DNA of 14,590 nt from Solirubrobacteraceae bacterium (GCA_025935735.1 JAICUS010000086.1:1-14590); one strand, 5' to 3'. Counted from the first letter of the stretch, positions 1 to 7,153 are shown. The notes: generated by a model from the sequence alone, not told the origin. A program made the numbers and translations.

Positions 1-1
1 C

Positions 2-8
2 AAGGAGG
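2..8 (+). promoter_or_regulatory. Ribosome binding site of the HdeD-like gene
   Basis: AAGGAGG lies 4 nt before the ATG at 13. It is a near-perfect Shine-Dalgarno sequence and fixes the start of the first gene. The promoter must lie to the left of the window. Confidence 0.85.
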
Positions 9-12
9 CAGC

Positions 13-603
13 ATGAGCACGACAACCACCCGCGACCCGCTGGTCGGCGACGGGGTGGACGCCGCGGCGGCGGCGCGTCAGATCGGCCGGATGTGGTGGA
101 TGTGGCTGGTCACCGGCGTGCTGTGGCTGTTCGCCGCGCTGGTCATCCTGCAGTTCGACTCGGCGGCGGTCACCACCGTCGGCATCATCGTCGGCTGCAT
201 GTTCCTGTTCGCCGGGATGCAGCAGTTCCTGCTCGCCGCCGCCACGGACCACCTGCGCTGGCTGTGGATCGCCTTCGGGGTGCTGTTCGTCCTCGCGGGC
301 ATCGCCTGCCTCGCCCAGCCGGAGAAGACGTTCGTCGGGCTGGCCGACCTGCTCGGCTTCCTGTTCCTGATGGTCGGCGCGTGGTGGACGATCTCGGCGA
401 TCCTGCAGGCCGGCCGGCCGCTGTGGTGGATCGGGCTGATCGCCGGCATCTGCATGTGCGTCCTGGCCTTCTGGACCGGCGGCCAGTTCTTCATCCACCG
501 CGCCTACACGCTGCTCGTGTTCGCGGGGATCTGGGCGCTGATGCAGGGGATCACCGACATCGTCCGCGCCTTCCAGGTCCGCAAGCTGCGCGAGCTGGTC
601 TGA
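13..603 (+). CDS. HdeD/DUF308-family multi-pass membrane protein
   Basis: This 196-residue integral membrane protein resembles the HdeD/DUF308 family, whose founding member is an E. coli acid-resistance membrane protein; the biochemical role is unknown. After a polar N-terminus of about 25 residues there are six hydrophobic segments, at roughly 28-47, 53-75, 82-101, 108-130, 137-155 and 163-183. Short loops and paired helices give the repeated two-helix pattern typical of the family. The chain ends in a basic tail (KLRELV). Length fits the family (about 180-200 residues). The start is supported by AAGGAGG 4 nt upstream. It is convergent with the SHOCT-tailed membrane protein, with only 6 nt between the two stop codons. 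A stress-linked role is inferred from the family name and from the universal-stress-protein operon opposite, not from any visible active site. Confidence 0.85.
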   Translation: MSTTTTRDPLVGDGVDAAAAARQIGRMWWMWLVTGVLWLFAALVILQFDSAAVTTVGIIVGCMFLFAGMQQFLLAAATDHLRWLWIAFGVLFVLAGIACLAQPEKTFVGLADLLGFLFLMVGAWWTISAILQAGRPLWWIGLIAGICMCVLAFWTGGQFFIHRAYTLLVFAGIWALMQGITDIVRAFQVRKLRELV

Positions 604-609
604 CGCCGG

Positions 610-2022
610 TCAGTGAGCGGCGGCTGCGCGATCGGCCAGGATGCGCGACTTCTCGGCCTGGAACTCCGCGTCGTCGAGCGTCCCGGCCTCGCGCAGCCGC
701 GCCAGCCGCTCCAGCTGATCGATACGCGCATCGGGCACCCTCGCACCGTGCCCGTTGCCCGCGCGGTCGCGCAGCCCGCCCGACGCGCTGACGGCCTGGC
801 TGACCACGGCCTGCGCGCTCGCTCCGGCGCGCGCGCGGGCGCCGGTGACCGCGCCCTTGATGCTCTCGCGCCGCCGCCGGCCCGCCTCGCCGCGGTCCGC
901 GTCCGGGAACTCGCGGGCGGTCTGGCGCCGCAGGGCCTCCAGGCCGACGGCGGCCAGCGCGGCCAGCAGCAGCGCGGTCACGGGGTTGTGCATGGCGGGG
1001 GTGGGCTGCCACCACAGCAGCACGATGGCCAGGAAGACGACCAGGGCGCCGTAGGCGATGGCCGGCTCGCGCAGGTACGGGGCGAGGGAGCGCCGGACGG
1101 CGACCGCCCAGCGGGTGGGCCCGCCCAGCCAGGCCCCTATGACCATGAACGCGCCGTAGCCGATCGTGGCGACGGCGGCCTGGCGCAGCAGCGAGGTGGC
1201 GATCGTCCAGGTGTCATGGATCGCCGGCGCCTGCGCCGGCGTGGCCGCCAGCGAGCTCACCGCCGCGTCGCCGATCAGCCTCGCCCCGATCAGCGCGACG
1301 AGGCCGGCGGCGATGAAGCCGAAGCCGTACCCGCGCACCGCGCGCCGCCGCCAGCCCGGCGCGATCCACAGCGCGACGCCGAACAGCAGCAGCGACAGCG
1401 CGACGAGCACGATCGGCAGCGACTTGAGGATGCGGAAACCGGTCTGGGCGCTCGAGAGCTGGTCGGAGCGCAGGATCTCCAGCCGGGCCGCGCTCGCGGG
1501 CAGCAGCTTCGCCGCCCGGCCGCCGATGCCGACCTGCTGCTCGCTCTCGCGCAGCAGGTTCTTGAGGTCGAGGATCACCCGGCCGTCCCGCGTGGACACG
1601 GTGGAGCCGCCGCCGTCGAGGACCTTCAGGAGCAGGAGGTGAGCCTGCCGGTTGGAGTCCTGCCAGGCCTGCTGCGCGCGCGGGCGCGCGAGGAACACCT
1701 TGATCCGGGACTCGGCGAGGTTGCGCAGGCCGCTGGCCGCCGGCGCGGCCAGCGGCTGCAGCCGCGGCGGCAGCGCGGCGCGGATCTCGCCCGCCACGTC
1801 GACGTTCGCGTAGAGCTGGTCGACCATGTAGTCGCCGACCTGGTTGCGGATCGTCGGGTTCTCCAGCAGCCGGCCGCTGGTCTGGGTCCAGTTGTCCGTG
1901 TTGAGCAGCTGGCGGTTGGCCCAGATGGCGAAGATGGCCAGGGAGGCCAGCAGCGAGGCGACCGCCACCAGCACGGTCGCGGTGATGCGCCGACCCCGGG
2001 TGGGGGTCGCGGCGGTGGTCAT
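610..2022 (-). CDS. Multi-pass membrane protein with C-terminal SHOCT motif
   Basis: This is a 470-residue membrane protein. TM1 is at about 13-34 and is followed by WANRQLLNTDNW. This resembles a widespread but uncharacterised actinobacterial family whose members begin with one helix and then an NQLLDTD-like motif; that match is from memory. A largely alpha-helical, probably extracytoplasmic domain spans about 36-195. Further hydrophobic segments lie at about 200-221, 232-250, 275-300, 319-338 and 346-363. A basic Ala/Arg-rich linker (365-425) leads to a SHOCT-type motif at about 431-463, with IDQLERLARLREAGTL and the DDAEFQAEKSRIL ending. SHOCT motifs are short helical modules thought to mediate oligomerisation. 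The frame is open for 90 codons upstream of the chosen ATG, but that stretch is the antisense-frame shadow of the RDD gene. The chosen start has AAGGAGG 5 nt upstream and overlaps the RDD stop by 4 nt. It is the last gene of the minus-strand operon. Confidence 0.85.
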   Translation of the reverse strand: MTTAATPTRGRRITATVLVAVASLLASLAIFAIWANRQLLNTDNWTQTSGRLLENPTIRNQVGDYMVDQLYANVDVAGEIRAALPPRLQPLAAPAASGLRNLAESRIKVFLARPRAQQAWQDSNRQAHLLLLKVLDGGGSTVSTRDGRVILDLKNLLRESEQQVGIGGRAAKLLPASAARLEILRSDQLSSAQTGFRILKSLPIVLVALSLLLFGVALWIAPGWRRRAVRGYGFGFIAAGLVALIGARLIGDAAVSSLAATPAQAPAIHDTWTIATSLLRQAAVATIGYGAFMVIGAWLGGPTRWAVAVRRSLAPYLREPAIAYGALVVFLAIVLLWWQPTPAMHNPVTALLLAALAAVGLEALRRQTAREFPDADRGEAGRRRRESIKGAVTGARARAGASAQAVVSQAVSASGGLRDRAGNGHGARVPDARIDQLERLARLREAGTLDDAEFQAEKSRILADRAAAAH

Positions 2023-2519
2023 CGGATCCTCCTTCTCAGCTCGGGCGCGTAGACGACGACGCTGCGCACCACCCGGTCGTGCAGCGCGCGCCGGCGCCGG
2101 TCGACCAGGATCACCAGGTAGCCGGCGAACAGCGGGAGCGCGGACACCGGCAGCAGCAGCACGCGGACGAGCGCGCGCCGCGCCCGCAGCGGGCCCGCGG
2201 CGGCGGCGTCCTCGACGCGGATGCGCATCATCCGGTTGCCCGGCGTCTGCCCGTCCGCCGCCCAGAAGAAGACGAAGTAGCCGATCGCCCACAGCACCGC
2301 GAGCGCCGCCCCGACCGCCGCCGCGATCGTCCGGAGCTCGTTCGGCACGTGCAGCATCGACATCCCGGCGGCCACGACGAAGGCCACGAACAGGGCGACG
2401 GCGTCGATGACGATCGCGTCGGCCGCGAACGCGATCATGCGGGTGGCCAGCCCGGCGAACGCCGAGCCGGTCCCTTGCACGGCGGGGGCCGGCGCCTGGG
2501 TGCCGCGGGTGGCCGTCAC
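2019..2519 (-). CDS. RDD-family membrane protein
   Basis: This 166-residue protein has the RDD-domain signature: an Arg followed by Asp in the first helix (RMIAFAADAIVID, R27 and D34), a second helix pair, then GQTPGNRMMRIRV at about 90-102 and a LHDRVVRSVVV ending. Three hydrophobic segments lie at about 30-54, 64-86 and 117-139. RDD proteins are membrane proteins of mostly unknown function, and some have been linked to ion exchange; no substrate can be read here. The start is a GTG that overlaps the preceding gene's stop (GTGA, 2516-2519). Its own stop overlaps the next ATG (ATGA, 2019-2022), which argues for translational coupling on both sides. The open frame continues upstream to 2723, but that extension is Arg/Gly-rich shadow coding. 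An internal ATG (M28) would cut off the conserved first Arg region and is less likely. Confidence 0.88.
   Translation of the reverse strand: MTATRGTQAPAPAVQGTGSAFAGLATRMIAFAADAIVIDAVALFVAFVVAAGMSMLHVPNELRTIAAAVGAALAVLWAIGYFVFFWAADGQTPGNRMMRIRVEDAAAAGPLRARRALVRVLLLPVSALPLFAGYLVILVDRRRRALHDRVVRSVVVYAPELRRRIR
2028..2034 (-). promoter_or_regulatory. Ribosome binding site deciding the start of the SHOCT-tailed membrane protein
   Basis: On the minus strand AAGGAGG ends 5 nt before the ATG at 2022. It lies inside the last codons of the RDD gene. It decides between this start and an in-frame extension of 90 codons. Confidence 0.8.
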
Positions 2520-3205
2520 GTCGCGCCGGCCGAGCCGCCCTCCGGCATGGGGTCGCGCGCGCGCCGGCGCAGCAGCGACCAGGCCGCCCGCTCCAGCTTG
2601 GCGTCGGCGGTGCGCGAGCGGTCGCGCACCGTCCCGGCCACGTGGTCGGCGAAGCCGGCGCTCTGCTGCGCGATCGCCTCGGTCACCGCCGGGCTGCCGG
2701 CGATCTCGTCGATCAGGTTCCACATCGCGGGGCTGCGCGGCAGGCGCGCGACGGTCTCGTCGACCACCCGCGCGACGGTCTCGTCGACCGTGCGGCTCTC
2801 GACCACCTGCACCAGCGCCCGCGCGAAGCCGGGGCTCTCGAGCACGAGCCGGACGAGCCGCTCGAGCTCGGGGCCGGCGAGCAGCCGCTCGGCCACCTGC
2901 TCGGCGATCCCGTCGGCCAGCAGCCGGTCGGCGATGCGCTGCGGCAGCCCGGCCGTGTCGGCGTCGTCGAGCACGCGCTCGACGGTCCCGCCGGCGAGCA
3001 CCGTGGCGCTGACGCGCTCGACGACGCGGTAGCGCACGAGATCCTCGGCGAGCGCGTCGACGAGCCGGCCGCCGAGCGCGCGGGCGACCGCGCGCTCGGC
3101 GAGCTCACCGGCGCCGCTCTCGACGCGGCGCCGTACGCCGCGCTCGGCCCGCCGGCCGAGGTCGAACGCAACCGCGGCCGGGCGCAGGATCGCTGGAGCG
3201 GGCAT
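2516..3205 (-). CDS. Alpha-helical repeat protein of unknown function
   Basis: This 229-residue soluble protein has no recognised catalytic motif. It is rich in Ala, Val, Glu and Arg and appears entirely helical. From about residue 33 to 192 it is built from loosely repeated helical units with recurring LxxxLxxxxVERVxxxVL-like spacing and helix-starting SP or GP turns (GPELERLV, SPGFARAL, SPAMWNLI, SPAVTEAI). Residues 139-154 contain a near-perfect tandem copy, VDETVARV then VDETVARL. There is no signal peptide or clear membrane helix. It is the fourth gene of the operon. Its stop overlaps the RDD start by 4 nt and its start is 12 nt after the small SHOCT gene. Its fixed place between SHOCT and membrane proteins suggests an adaptor or scaffold; this is inference. 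The ATG at 3205 has no strong ribosome site, so a slightly later start is possible. Confidence 0.75.
   Translation of the reverse strand: MPAPAILRPAAVAFDLGRRAERGVRRRVESGAGELAERAVARALGGRLVDALAEDLVRYRVVERVSATVLAGGTVERVLDDADTAGLPQRIADRLLADGIAEQVAERLLAGPELERLVRLVLESPGFARALVQVVESRTVDETVARVVDETVARLPRSPAMWNLIDEIAGSPAVTEAIAQQSAGFADHVAGTVRDRSRTADAKLERAAWSLLRRRARDPMPEGGSAGAT
2745..2789. repeat. Tandem 24-nt repeat inside the helical-repeat gene
   Basis: Two identical 21-nt copies (2745-2765 and 2769-2789) are spaced by a 24-nt period. On the minus strand they encode the octapeptide duplication VDETVARV/VDETVARL. Identity at every base, including third positions, points to recent duplication or conversion rather than protein-level selection alone. 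Confidence 0.9.
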
Positions 3206-3217
3206 CGCGGCGGCCGA

Positions 3218-3505
3218 TCAGGCGCTCAGGAGCTTGCGCTTCTCGGCCGCGAACTCCTCGTCGGTGAGGATGCCGTCGTCGCGCAGGGCCGCGAGCTCGC
3301 GCAGCCGCGCTACGGGGTCGTCCTCCGGCGGCGCGGCGACGGCGGCGGGCGCGCCATAGCCGGGCGGCGCGGGCTCTTGGTAGCCGTAGCTCTCCTCCTG
3401 CGCGCCCCAGCGCCGCGCCTGGCGGCGGGATACGCGGTTGCTGACGGCGGTCGCCGTGCCGGCGACCACCGCGGTGCGGGCGACCCCGCGGAGCAGTCCT
3501 GGCAT
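3218..3505 (-). CDS. Small SHOCT-domain protein
   Basis: This 95-residue protein starts with a short, moderately hydrophobic N-terminus (MPGLLRGVARTAVVAGTATA). A basic stretch follows (RVSRRQARRW), then a Gly/Pro/Tyr-rich linker at about 36-60. The C-terminal SHOCT motif lies at about 62-94: DPVARLRELAALRDDGIL then TDEEFAAEKRKLL. The motif is the classic version, with the DGIL turn and the EFxxxKxxLL ending. SHOCT proteins are thought to oligomerise or tether partners; none has a known enzymatic role. The start is supported by AAAGGAG 6 nt upstream. It follows the DUF6325-like gene by 16 nt, a pairing seen in other actinobacteria (recalled, not searched). The large membrane protein at the end of the operon carries the same type of motif, so the two could interact. 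Confidence 0.88.
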   Translation of the reverse strand: MPGLLRGVARTAVVAGTATAVSNRVSRRQARRWGAQEESYGYQEPAPPGYGAPAAVAAPPEDDPVARLRELAALRDDGILTDEEFAAEKRKLLSA

Positions 3506-3511
3506 GCGTGA

Positions 3512-3518
3512 CTCCTTT
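3512..3518 (-). promoter_or_regulatory. Ribosome binding site of the small SHOCT gene
   Basis: AAAGGAG on the minus strand ends 6 nt before the ATG at 3505. It lies in the short gap after the DUF6325-like stop. Confidence 0.75.
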
Positions 3519-3521
3519 GCG

Positions 3522-3986
3522 CTAGACGTTCGCCTCGGCCGCGGAGGCCTCGGACTCGGAGGCCTCGAGGGCGGCGAGGATCGCTTGGACGGGCAGCCGG
3601 CCGCTGGCGACGAGCTGGCCGCCGGACTTGCGCAGCGCGACGGCCACGGGGGCGGCCCAGCGGTTCTCCCACAGCAGCACGGCCGCCGAGGTGCCGGGCG
3701 CGAGCGCCTCCGCCGCCTCTTCGAGGTCGTCCTGGCCGAGCATCCCGGACGACGCGCCCTCGAACTCCGAGAACCCGCCGCCGTTGCCGTCCGCGGCGCC
3801 GAGGTCGAGCGCCGCCACGGAGCCGTCCTCGGCCTTGACCATCAGCGCGACGTCGAGGATGCGGATGATCCCGCGATCGTGCAGGTCGAGGATCATCGGG
3901 GCGACGTCGCCCTTCGGCTGGCGCCCCGGCCACTCCAGGACGACATAGTCGATCGGGCCCATTTCCTCGAGCGGTTCGTCGCTCAT
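3522..3986 (-). CDS. DUF6325/DUF1269-like stress-associated protein
   Basis: This 154-residue soluble acidic protein starts with MGPIDYVVLEWPG (9-21), the hallmark opening of the DUF6325 family as I recall it. The body alternates a strand/helix region (IIRILDVALMVKAEDG at about 40-55), an acidic Gly-rich loop (66-82), a helix (DDLEEAAEALAPG at 86-98) and a strand-like AAVLLWENRW (101-110). An Ala/Glu-rich helical tail ends the chain. The architecture resembles a cytosolic relative of DUF1269 proteins without their Gly-rich membrane hairpin. The function is unknown. Its ATG overlaps the universal stress protein's stop by 4 nt and has AAGGAGG 4 nt upstream, so it is coupled to the stress protein. 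The family call is from remembered pattern and could be off by a sister family. Confidence 0.78.
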   Translation of the reverse strand: MSDEPLEEMGPIDYVVLEWPGRQPKGDVAPMILDLHDRGIIRILDVALMVKAEDGSVAALDLGAADGNGGGFSEFEGASSGMLGQDDLEEAAEALAPGTSAAVLLWENRWAAPVAVALRKSGGQLVASGRLPVQAILAALEASESEASAAEANV

Positions 3987-4864
3987 CGTTCCTCCTTCGC
4001 CGGGGAGGCCCCAAGATCGACGGGCACCGGGCCGGGCGCATCATCCGATCGGGGTGACGACGCCGTTGCCGGCAGCCGCGGCAGCAGCAGCACGGGGCAC
4101 GCCGCCCGGTCGACCACCGCGCGCGAGACGCTCCCGAGACGGACGACTCCGGGCGGGCCGGAGGCGCGCGAGCCGAGCACGAGCAGGTCGAGTCCCCGGG
4201 AGGCGCGGACGAGCCCGTCCGCCGGGTCGCCGGCGTGCACGTCGAGCTCCACCGCCATCCCGGTCGGCAGGGCGGACCGTGCGTGGCGCAGGATGCCGTC
4301 GGCCCGCTGGTCGGGCCCGTCGAACGCGGCGACGGCCCGCAGCTGCGCTCCGGCGGCGGAGGCCAGCGCCGCGGCGGCGCGCAGCGCGCGGTCGCCCTCG
4401 TCGGTCGGGGCGTAGGCTGCCCCGATGACCCGCAGACCGCCCGGCGGGGGCCGGTAGCCGGCGGGCACCAGCGCGACCGGGCAGGAGCTGACGTGCATGA
4501 CGCGGCGCGTCGTGGTCCCGAGCCGCCCGGCCGGCCGCGCGTCGCGCCGCGGCGCGAGGGCGATCAACGCCGGGGCGAGCTCGTCCAGCGCCCGCGCGAG
4601 GCCGCGAGCCGGGGTGTCGGCCTCGACCACCCGCACATCGGCCGGCCGGATCTCCCGGCGCTCGAGCGCGCGCCTCAGCCGCCAGGCCGCGCCGGCGGGA
4701 CGGCGCCCCGCCGCACCGTCCGCGGTCACGGCCACCACGATCAGCGGGGCGCCGCTCAGCCGGCTGATCGCCAGCCCGAAGTCGAGCGACTCCGCTCCAC
4801 CGGCCGCCGGGCTGCACGCCGCGACGACCGGCTCCCGCTGGGCTGCGGGCTGCATCCCGGGCAC
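3983..4864 (-). CDS. Tandem-domain universal stress protein (UspA family)
   Basis: This 293-residue protein has two UspA-type domains, at about 12-135 and 143-263, separated by a Pro/Gly linker. The second domain keeps the nucleotide-binding glycine signature: LGSRASGPPG (230-239) followed by VRLGSVSRAVVDRAACPVLL. That is the G-x-x-x-x-G...G-S pattern seen in ATP-binding members. The first domain is degenerate: LAPRRDARPAG replaces the Gly-rich loop, although RLGTTTRRV and the SSCPVALVP strand remain. ATP binding is therefore expected mainly in domain two. A low-complexity acidic/proline tail ends the protein. The start is a GTG preceded by GAGGG at 5 nt; an ATG three codons later (4855) is the alternative. 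It is first in the operon, transcribed from the 4865-5016 control region. Such proteins act in the cytosol under starvation, hypoxia or oxidative stress. Confidence 0.9.
   Translation of the reverse strand: MPGMQPAAQREPVVAACSPAAGGAESLDFGLAISRLSGAPLIVVAVTADGAAGRRPAGAAWRLRRALERREIRPADVRVVEADTPARGLARALDELAPALIALAPRRDARPAGRLGTTTRRVMHVSSCPVALVPAGYRPPPGGLRVIGAAYAPTDEGDRALRAAAALASAAGAQLRAVAAFDGPDQRADGILRHARSALPTGMAVELDVHAGDPADGLVRASRGLDLLVLGSRASGPPGVVRLGSVSRAVVDRAACPVLLLPRLPATASSPRSDDAPGPVPVDLGASPAKEER
3991..3997 (-). promoter_or_regulatory. Ribosome binding site of the DUF6325-like gene
   Basis: AAGGAGG on the minus strand ends 4 nt before the ATG at 3986. It sits inside the last codons of the stress-protein gene. 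This gives the downstream gene its own strong initiation site despite the 4-nt overlap. Confidence 0.8.
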
Positions 4865-4880
4865 TCAAGCCCTCAGACGG

Positions 4881-4909
4881 GCGGTACGCATCCTCTGATC
4901 CGGGTGAAA
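4881..4909 (-). promoter_or_regulatory. Possible promoter of the stress operon
   Basis: Reading the minus strand, TTTCAC (4909-4904) and TACCGC (4886-4881) are separated by 17 nt. A start of transcription about 7 nt further would give a short leader containing the GAGGG ribosome site of the stress-protein gene. Both boxes match the consensus only partly, so this is a tentative call. Confidence 0.3.
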
Positions 4910-4910
4910 G

Positions 4911-4935
4911 ACCGGGGTGGCCGCGCCGCCCCGGT
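4911..4935. promoter_or_regulatory. Inverted repeat in the divergent control region
   Basis: ACCGGGG (4911-4917) and CCCCGGT (4929-4935) form a perfect 7-bp inverted repeat around an 11-nt centre. It lies just upstream of the presumed stress-operon promoter and could be a dimeric repressor or activator site. It could also be a chance GC-rich match. Confidence 0.4.
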
Positions 4936-4975
4936 GGTGGTGCGGGCGCCCCCGCCGGTGGGCGGGCATGCCCCC

Positions 4976-5004
4976 TTGGACGCTCGAGCGGTCGGCGGGA
5001 TGCT
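4976..5004 (+). promoter_or_regulatory. Possible promoter of the LuxR-family regulator, with central palindrome
   Basis: TTGGAC (4976-4981) is a good -35-like box. GATGCT (4999-5004), 17 nt later, is a weaker -10-like box, about 12 nt before the ATG at 5017. The perfect 10-bp palindrome CGCTCGAGCG (4981-4990) starts at the last base of the -35-like box and fills the first half of the spacer, so a protein bound there would block polymerase. No strong Shine-Dalgarno precedes the ATG. That fits a very short leader. Confidence 0.35.
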
Positions 5005-5016
5005 CGGCCCGAGCCG

Positions 5017-7152
5017 ATGACGCCCCAATCCACCACCGCGCTCGCCGTCCTCGAACCCCCGCCGGCCCGGCTGGACGCCCGAGCCGCGCTCGCGGCCCCG
5101 CCGCGGCCGCGCCCCGGCATGGTGCCGCGGGCCCGCCTCGTCGGGCGGCTCGCCGCTCTGCGCCGGACGCCGGTCGCGCTCGTGGTGGCGCCGGCGGGTT
5201 ACGGCAAGACGACGCTGCTCGCCGAGTGGGCGGCCGCCGACCCGCGCCCGTTCGGCTGGCTGTCGCTCGCCCGGCGCCCCGCGGACGACGCCCTGCACGC
5301 GGTGCTCTCGCTGACCGAGCGAGACGACGACCCGCAGGTGCTCGTCGTCGATGACGCCCAGGCCGCCGAGCCGGCGGCGCTGCGCCGGCTGCTCGACGCC
5401 GCCGCGGGACTCCCGGAGGGGACAACGCTCGCGCTGAGCTCCCGCCGCTATCCCGGCGAGCCGGCCGGCCGCCTGCGGGCCCAGCGGCTGCTGGCCGATG
5501 TCACCGCGCGCGAGCTGGCGATGACGCGCCTGGAGGCCGAGCGGCTCCTCCGCGCGGTCGGCGCACCGCTGGCCGGCGAGGCGATCGACGACCTCCACGG
5601 GCGCACCGAGGGCTGGCCGGCCGCCCTGTACCTGGCCGCCGTGGCCCGGGCCGAGGAGGGCGAGGACACCGTCGCCGGGTTCTCCGGCGCCGACCGTCTC
5701 GTCGCCGAGTTCCTGCGCGACGAGCTGCTCGCCGAGCTCGCTCCCGAGCAGCGCGCGTTCCTGCGCCGCACCTCGGTCCTCTCGACGTTGACCGCACCGC
5801 TGTGCGACGCGGTGCTCGGCGAGCCCGGCTCGGCGGCCGCGCTGGACGCGCTCGTGCGCGCCGGCGTGCCGCTCGCGCCCGCCGACCGCTGCGAGATGGC
5901 GTTCCGCTGCCATCCGCTGCTGCTGGCCATGCTGCGCGCGGAGCTCTCCCGCGCCGAGCCCGACCTCGAGCCCGTGCTGCACCGGCGCGCGGCCGCGTGG
6001 CTCGCCGCGCGCGGCGAGCCGGCCGAGGCCATCGGCCACGCCGTCGCGGGCGGCGACCGGGTGGCGACCGCGCGCCTGCTGTGGGCGCTGGCGGCCGGCG
6101 ACCTCGCCGCGGGCCGGGGAGCGCTCGTCGACCGGCACCTCGCGGTGTTCCGCCCCCGGGAGCTCGGCGCCGATGCGAGCCTGTCGCTCGTGGCCGCCGG
6201 CAATCACCTCGTCAACGGGCGGCGCGGGCCGGCCGAGCTGGCGCTGGAGGCCGTCGAGCGGGCGCTCGCCGCCGGGCCCGAGGACCGGGAGCGGTCCGCC
6301 GCGGCGGCGATCCTGCGGGCCGGCATCGCCCGCCGCGGCGCCGCCCAGATGGCCGCGGACGCGGCGCGCGCCGGAGGGCTGGCCGCGCCCGAGAGCGGCT
6401 GGCAGGTGCTCAGCCTGCTGCTCGCCGGCGTCGCCGCTCAGCTGGCGGGCGAGCGCGAGAGAAGCGTGCGCCGGCTCACCGCCGCACTGCACCGCGCGGA
6501 CGGGCTGCCCGCCGTGACCGCCCTCTGCCGGGCGCAGCTCGCGCTGGCCGCGGCCGAGAGCGGCGCGTGGACCGAGGCGGCCGAGCACGCCCGGCTCGCC
6601 CACGCGGCCGCCACCGCCGCCGGCGCCCCGCCGCCGATCAGCGCACTGGCCTTCACCGTGGTCGCCCTCGCGGCCGCCGAGCGCGGCGACGTCGCGCAGG
6701 CACGCCACGACGCCGCCGACGCGCGGCGGCTGCTGGCCGGCCGGGAGGACTACCCGCCGTGGCTGCTCGCCGAGGCCCACGCCTGGCTGGCGCGCGCGGA
6801 GATCCGCCTCAGCGACGGCCCCGCCGCCCGCATGCTGCTCTCACGCGCCGCGCGACTGGAGTCGCAGGTCCCCGACGCGCCCGCGCTGGCGCGCTGGATC
6901 CACGAGGGGTGGGAGCTCGCCGACGCGTTCGCGGCCAGCGCCACGGGCGGCGGCCCGAGCCTGACCAACGCCGAGCTGCGCGTCCTGCGCTTCCTCCCCA
7001 GCCATATGTCGTTCCGCGAGGTCGGCGAGCGCCTGCACCTGTCGACCAACACGGTCAAGACGCAGGCCCTGGCCGTCTATCGCAAGCTGGACGTGTCGTG
7101 CCGGTCGGACGCAGTCGCCCGCGGCCGCGTGGCGGGGCTGATCGACGGCTGA
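5017..7152 (+). CDS. LuxR-family transcriptional regulator of the MalT/LAL type
   Basis: This 711-residue regulator follows the MalT/LAL plan. The N-terminal STAND-type ATPase has a P-loop (APAGYGKTTLL, about 58-68) and a Walker B strand (VLVVDDAQ, about 108-115). An arginine-bearing LSSRRYPGEPAGRLRAQRLL region follows, and then the family's GRTEGWPAALYLAA motif. A winged-helix-like stretch (FLRRTSVL) leads into a long Ala-rich TPR-like helical region (about 320-630) thought to bind the inducer. The C-terminal LuxR helix-turn-helix spans about 649-709 (LTNAELRVLRFLPSH, then STNTVKTQALAVYRKL). MalT itself is about 900 residues, so this is a compact member. Such proteins use ATP binding and ligand to oligomerise and activate transcription; the ligand here is unknown. 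The ATG at 5017 lacks a good ribosome site, and an internal ATG at 5116 still leaves the P-loop intact. It is divergent from the stress operon and may control it; this is inference. Confidence 0.9.
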   Translation: MTPQSTTALAVLEPPPARLDARAALAAPPRPRPGMVPRARLVGRLAALRRTPVALVVAPAGYGKTTLLAEWAAADPRPFGWLSLARRPADDALHAVLSLTERDDDPQVLVVDDAQAAEPAALRRLLDAAAGLPEGTTLALSSRRYPGEPAGRLRAQRLLADVTARELAMTRLEAERLLRAVGAPLAGEAIDDLHGRTEGWPAALYLAAVARAEEGEDTVAGFSGADRLVAEFLRDELLAELAPEQRAFLRRTSVLSTLTAPLCDAVLGEPGSAAALDALVRAGVPLAPADRCEMAFRCHPLLLAMLRAELSRAEPDLEPVLHRRAAAWLAARGEPAEAIGHAVAGGDRVATARLLWALAAGDLAAGRGALVDRHLAVFRPRELGADASLSLVAAGNHLVNGRRGPAELALEAVERALAAGPEDRERSAAAAILRAGIARRGAAQMAADAARAGGLAAPESGWQVLSLLLAGVAAQLAGERERSVRRLTAALHRADGLPAVTALCRAQLALAAAESGAWTEAAEHARLAHAAATAAGAPPPISALAFTVVALAAAERGDVAQARHDAADARRLLAGREDYPPWLLAEAHAWLARAEIRLSDGPAARMLLSRAARLESQVPDAPALARWIHEGWELADAFAASATGGGPSLTNAELRVLRFLPSHMSFREVGERLHLSTNTVKTQALAVYRKLDVSCRSDAVARGRVAGLIDG

Positions 7153-7153
7153 G

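Noticed and set aside
601..612. The small palindrome TGACGCCGGTCA spanning the two convergent stop codons, considered as a terminator
   Set aside because: The stem is only 4 bp and arises from the two facing stop codons. It is too weak to call.
613..2052. A 479-codon plus-strand open frame opposite the SHOCT-tailed membrane protein
   Set aside because: Its composition is Gln/Gly/Arg-rich with no motif. The minus strand has membrane helices, a ribosome site and a SHOCT motif.
4873..6780. A 635-codon open frame antisense to the LuxR-type regulator
   Set aside because: The translation is Arg/Gly/Ala-rich with no domain. It is a typical GC-driven shadow of the opposite strand, which has P-loop and HTH motifs.
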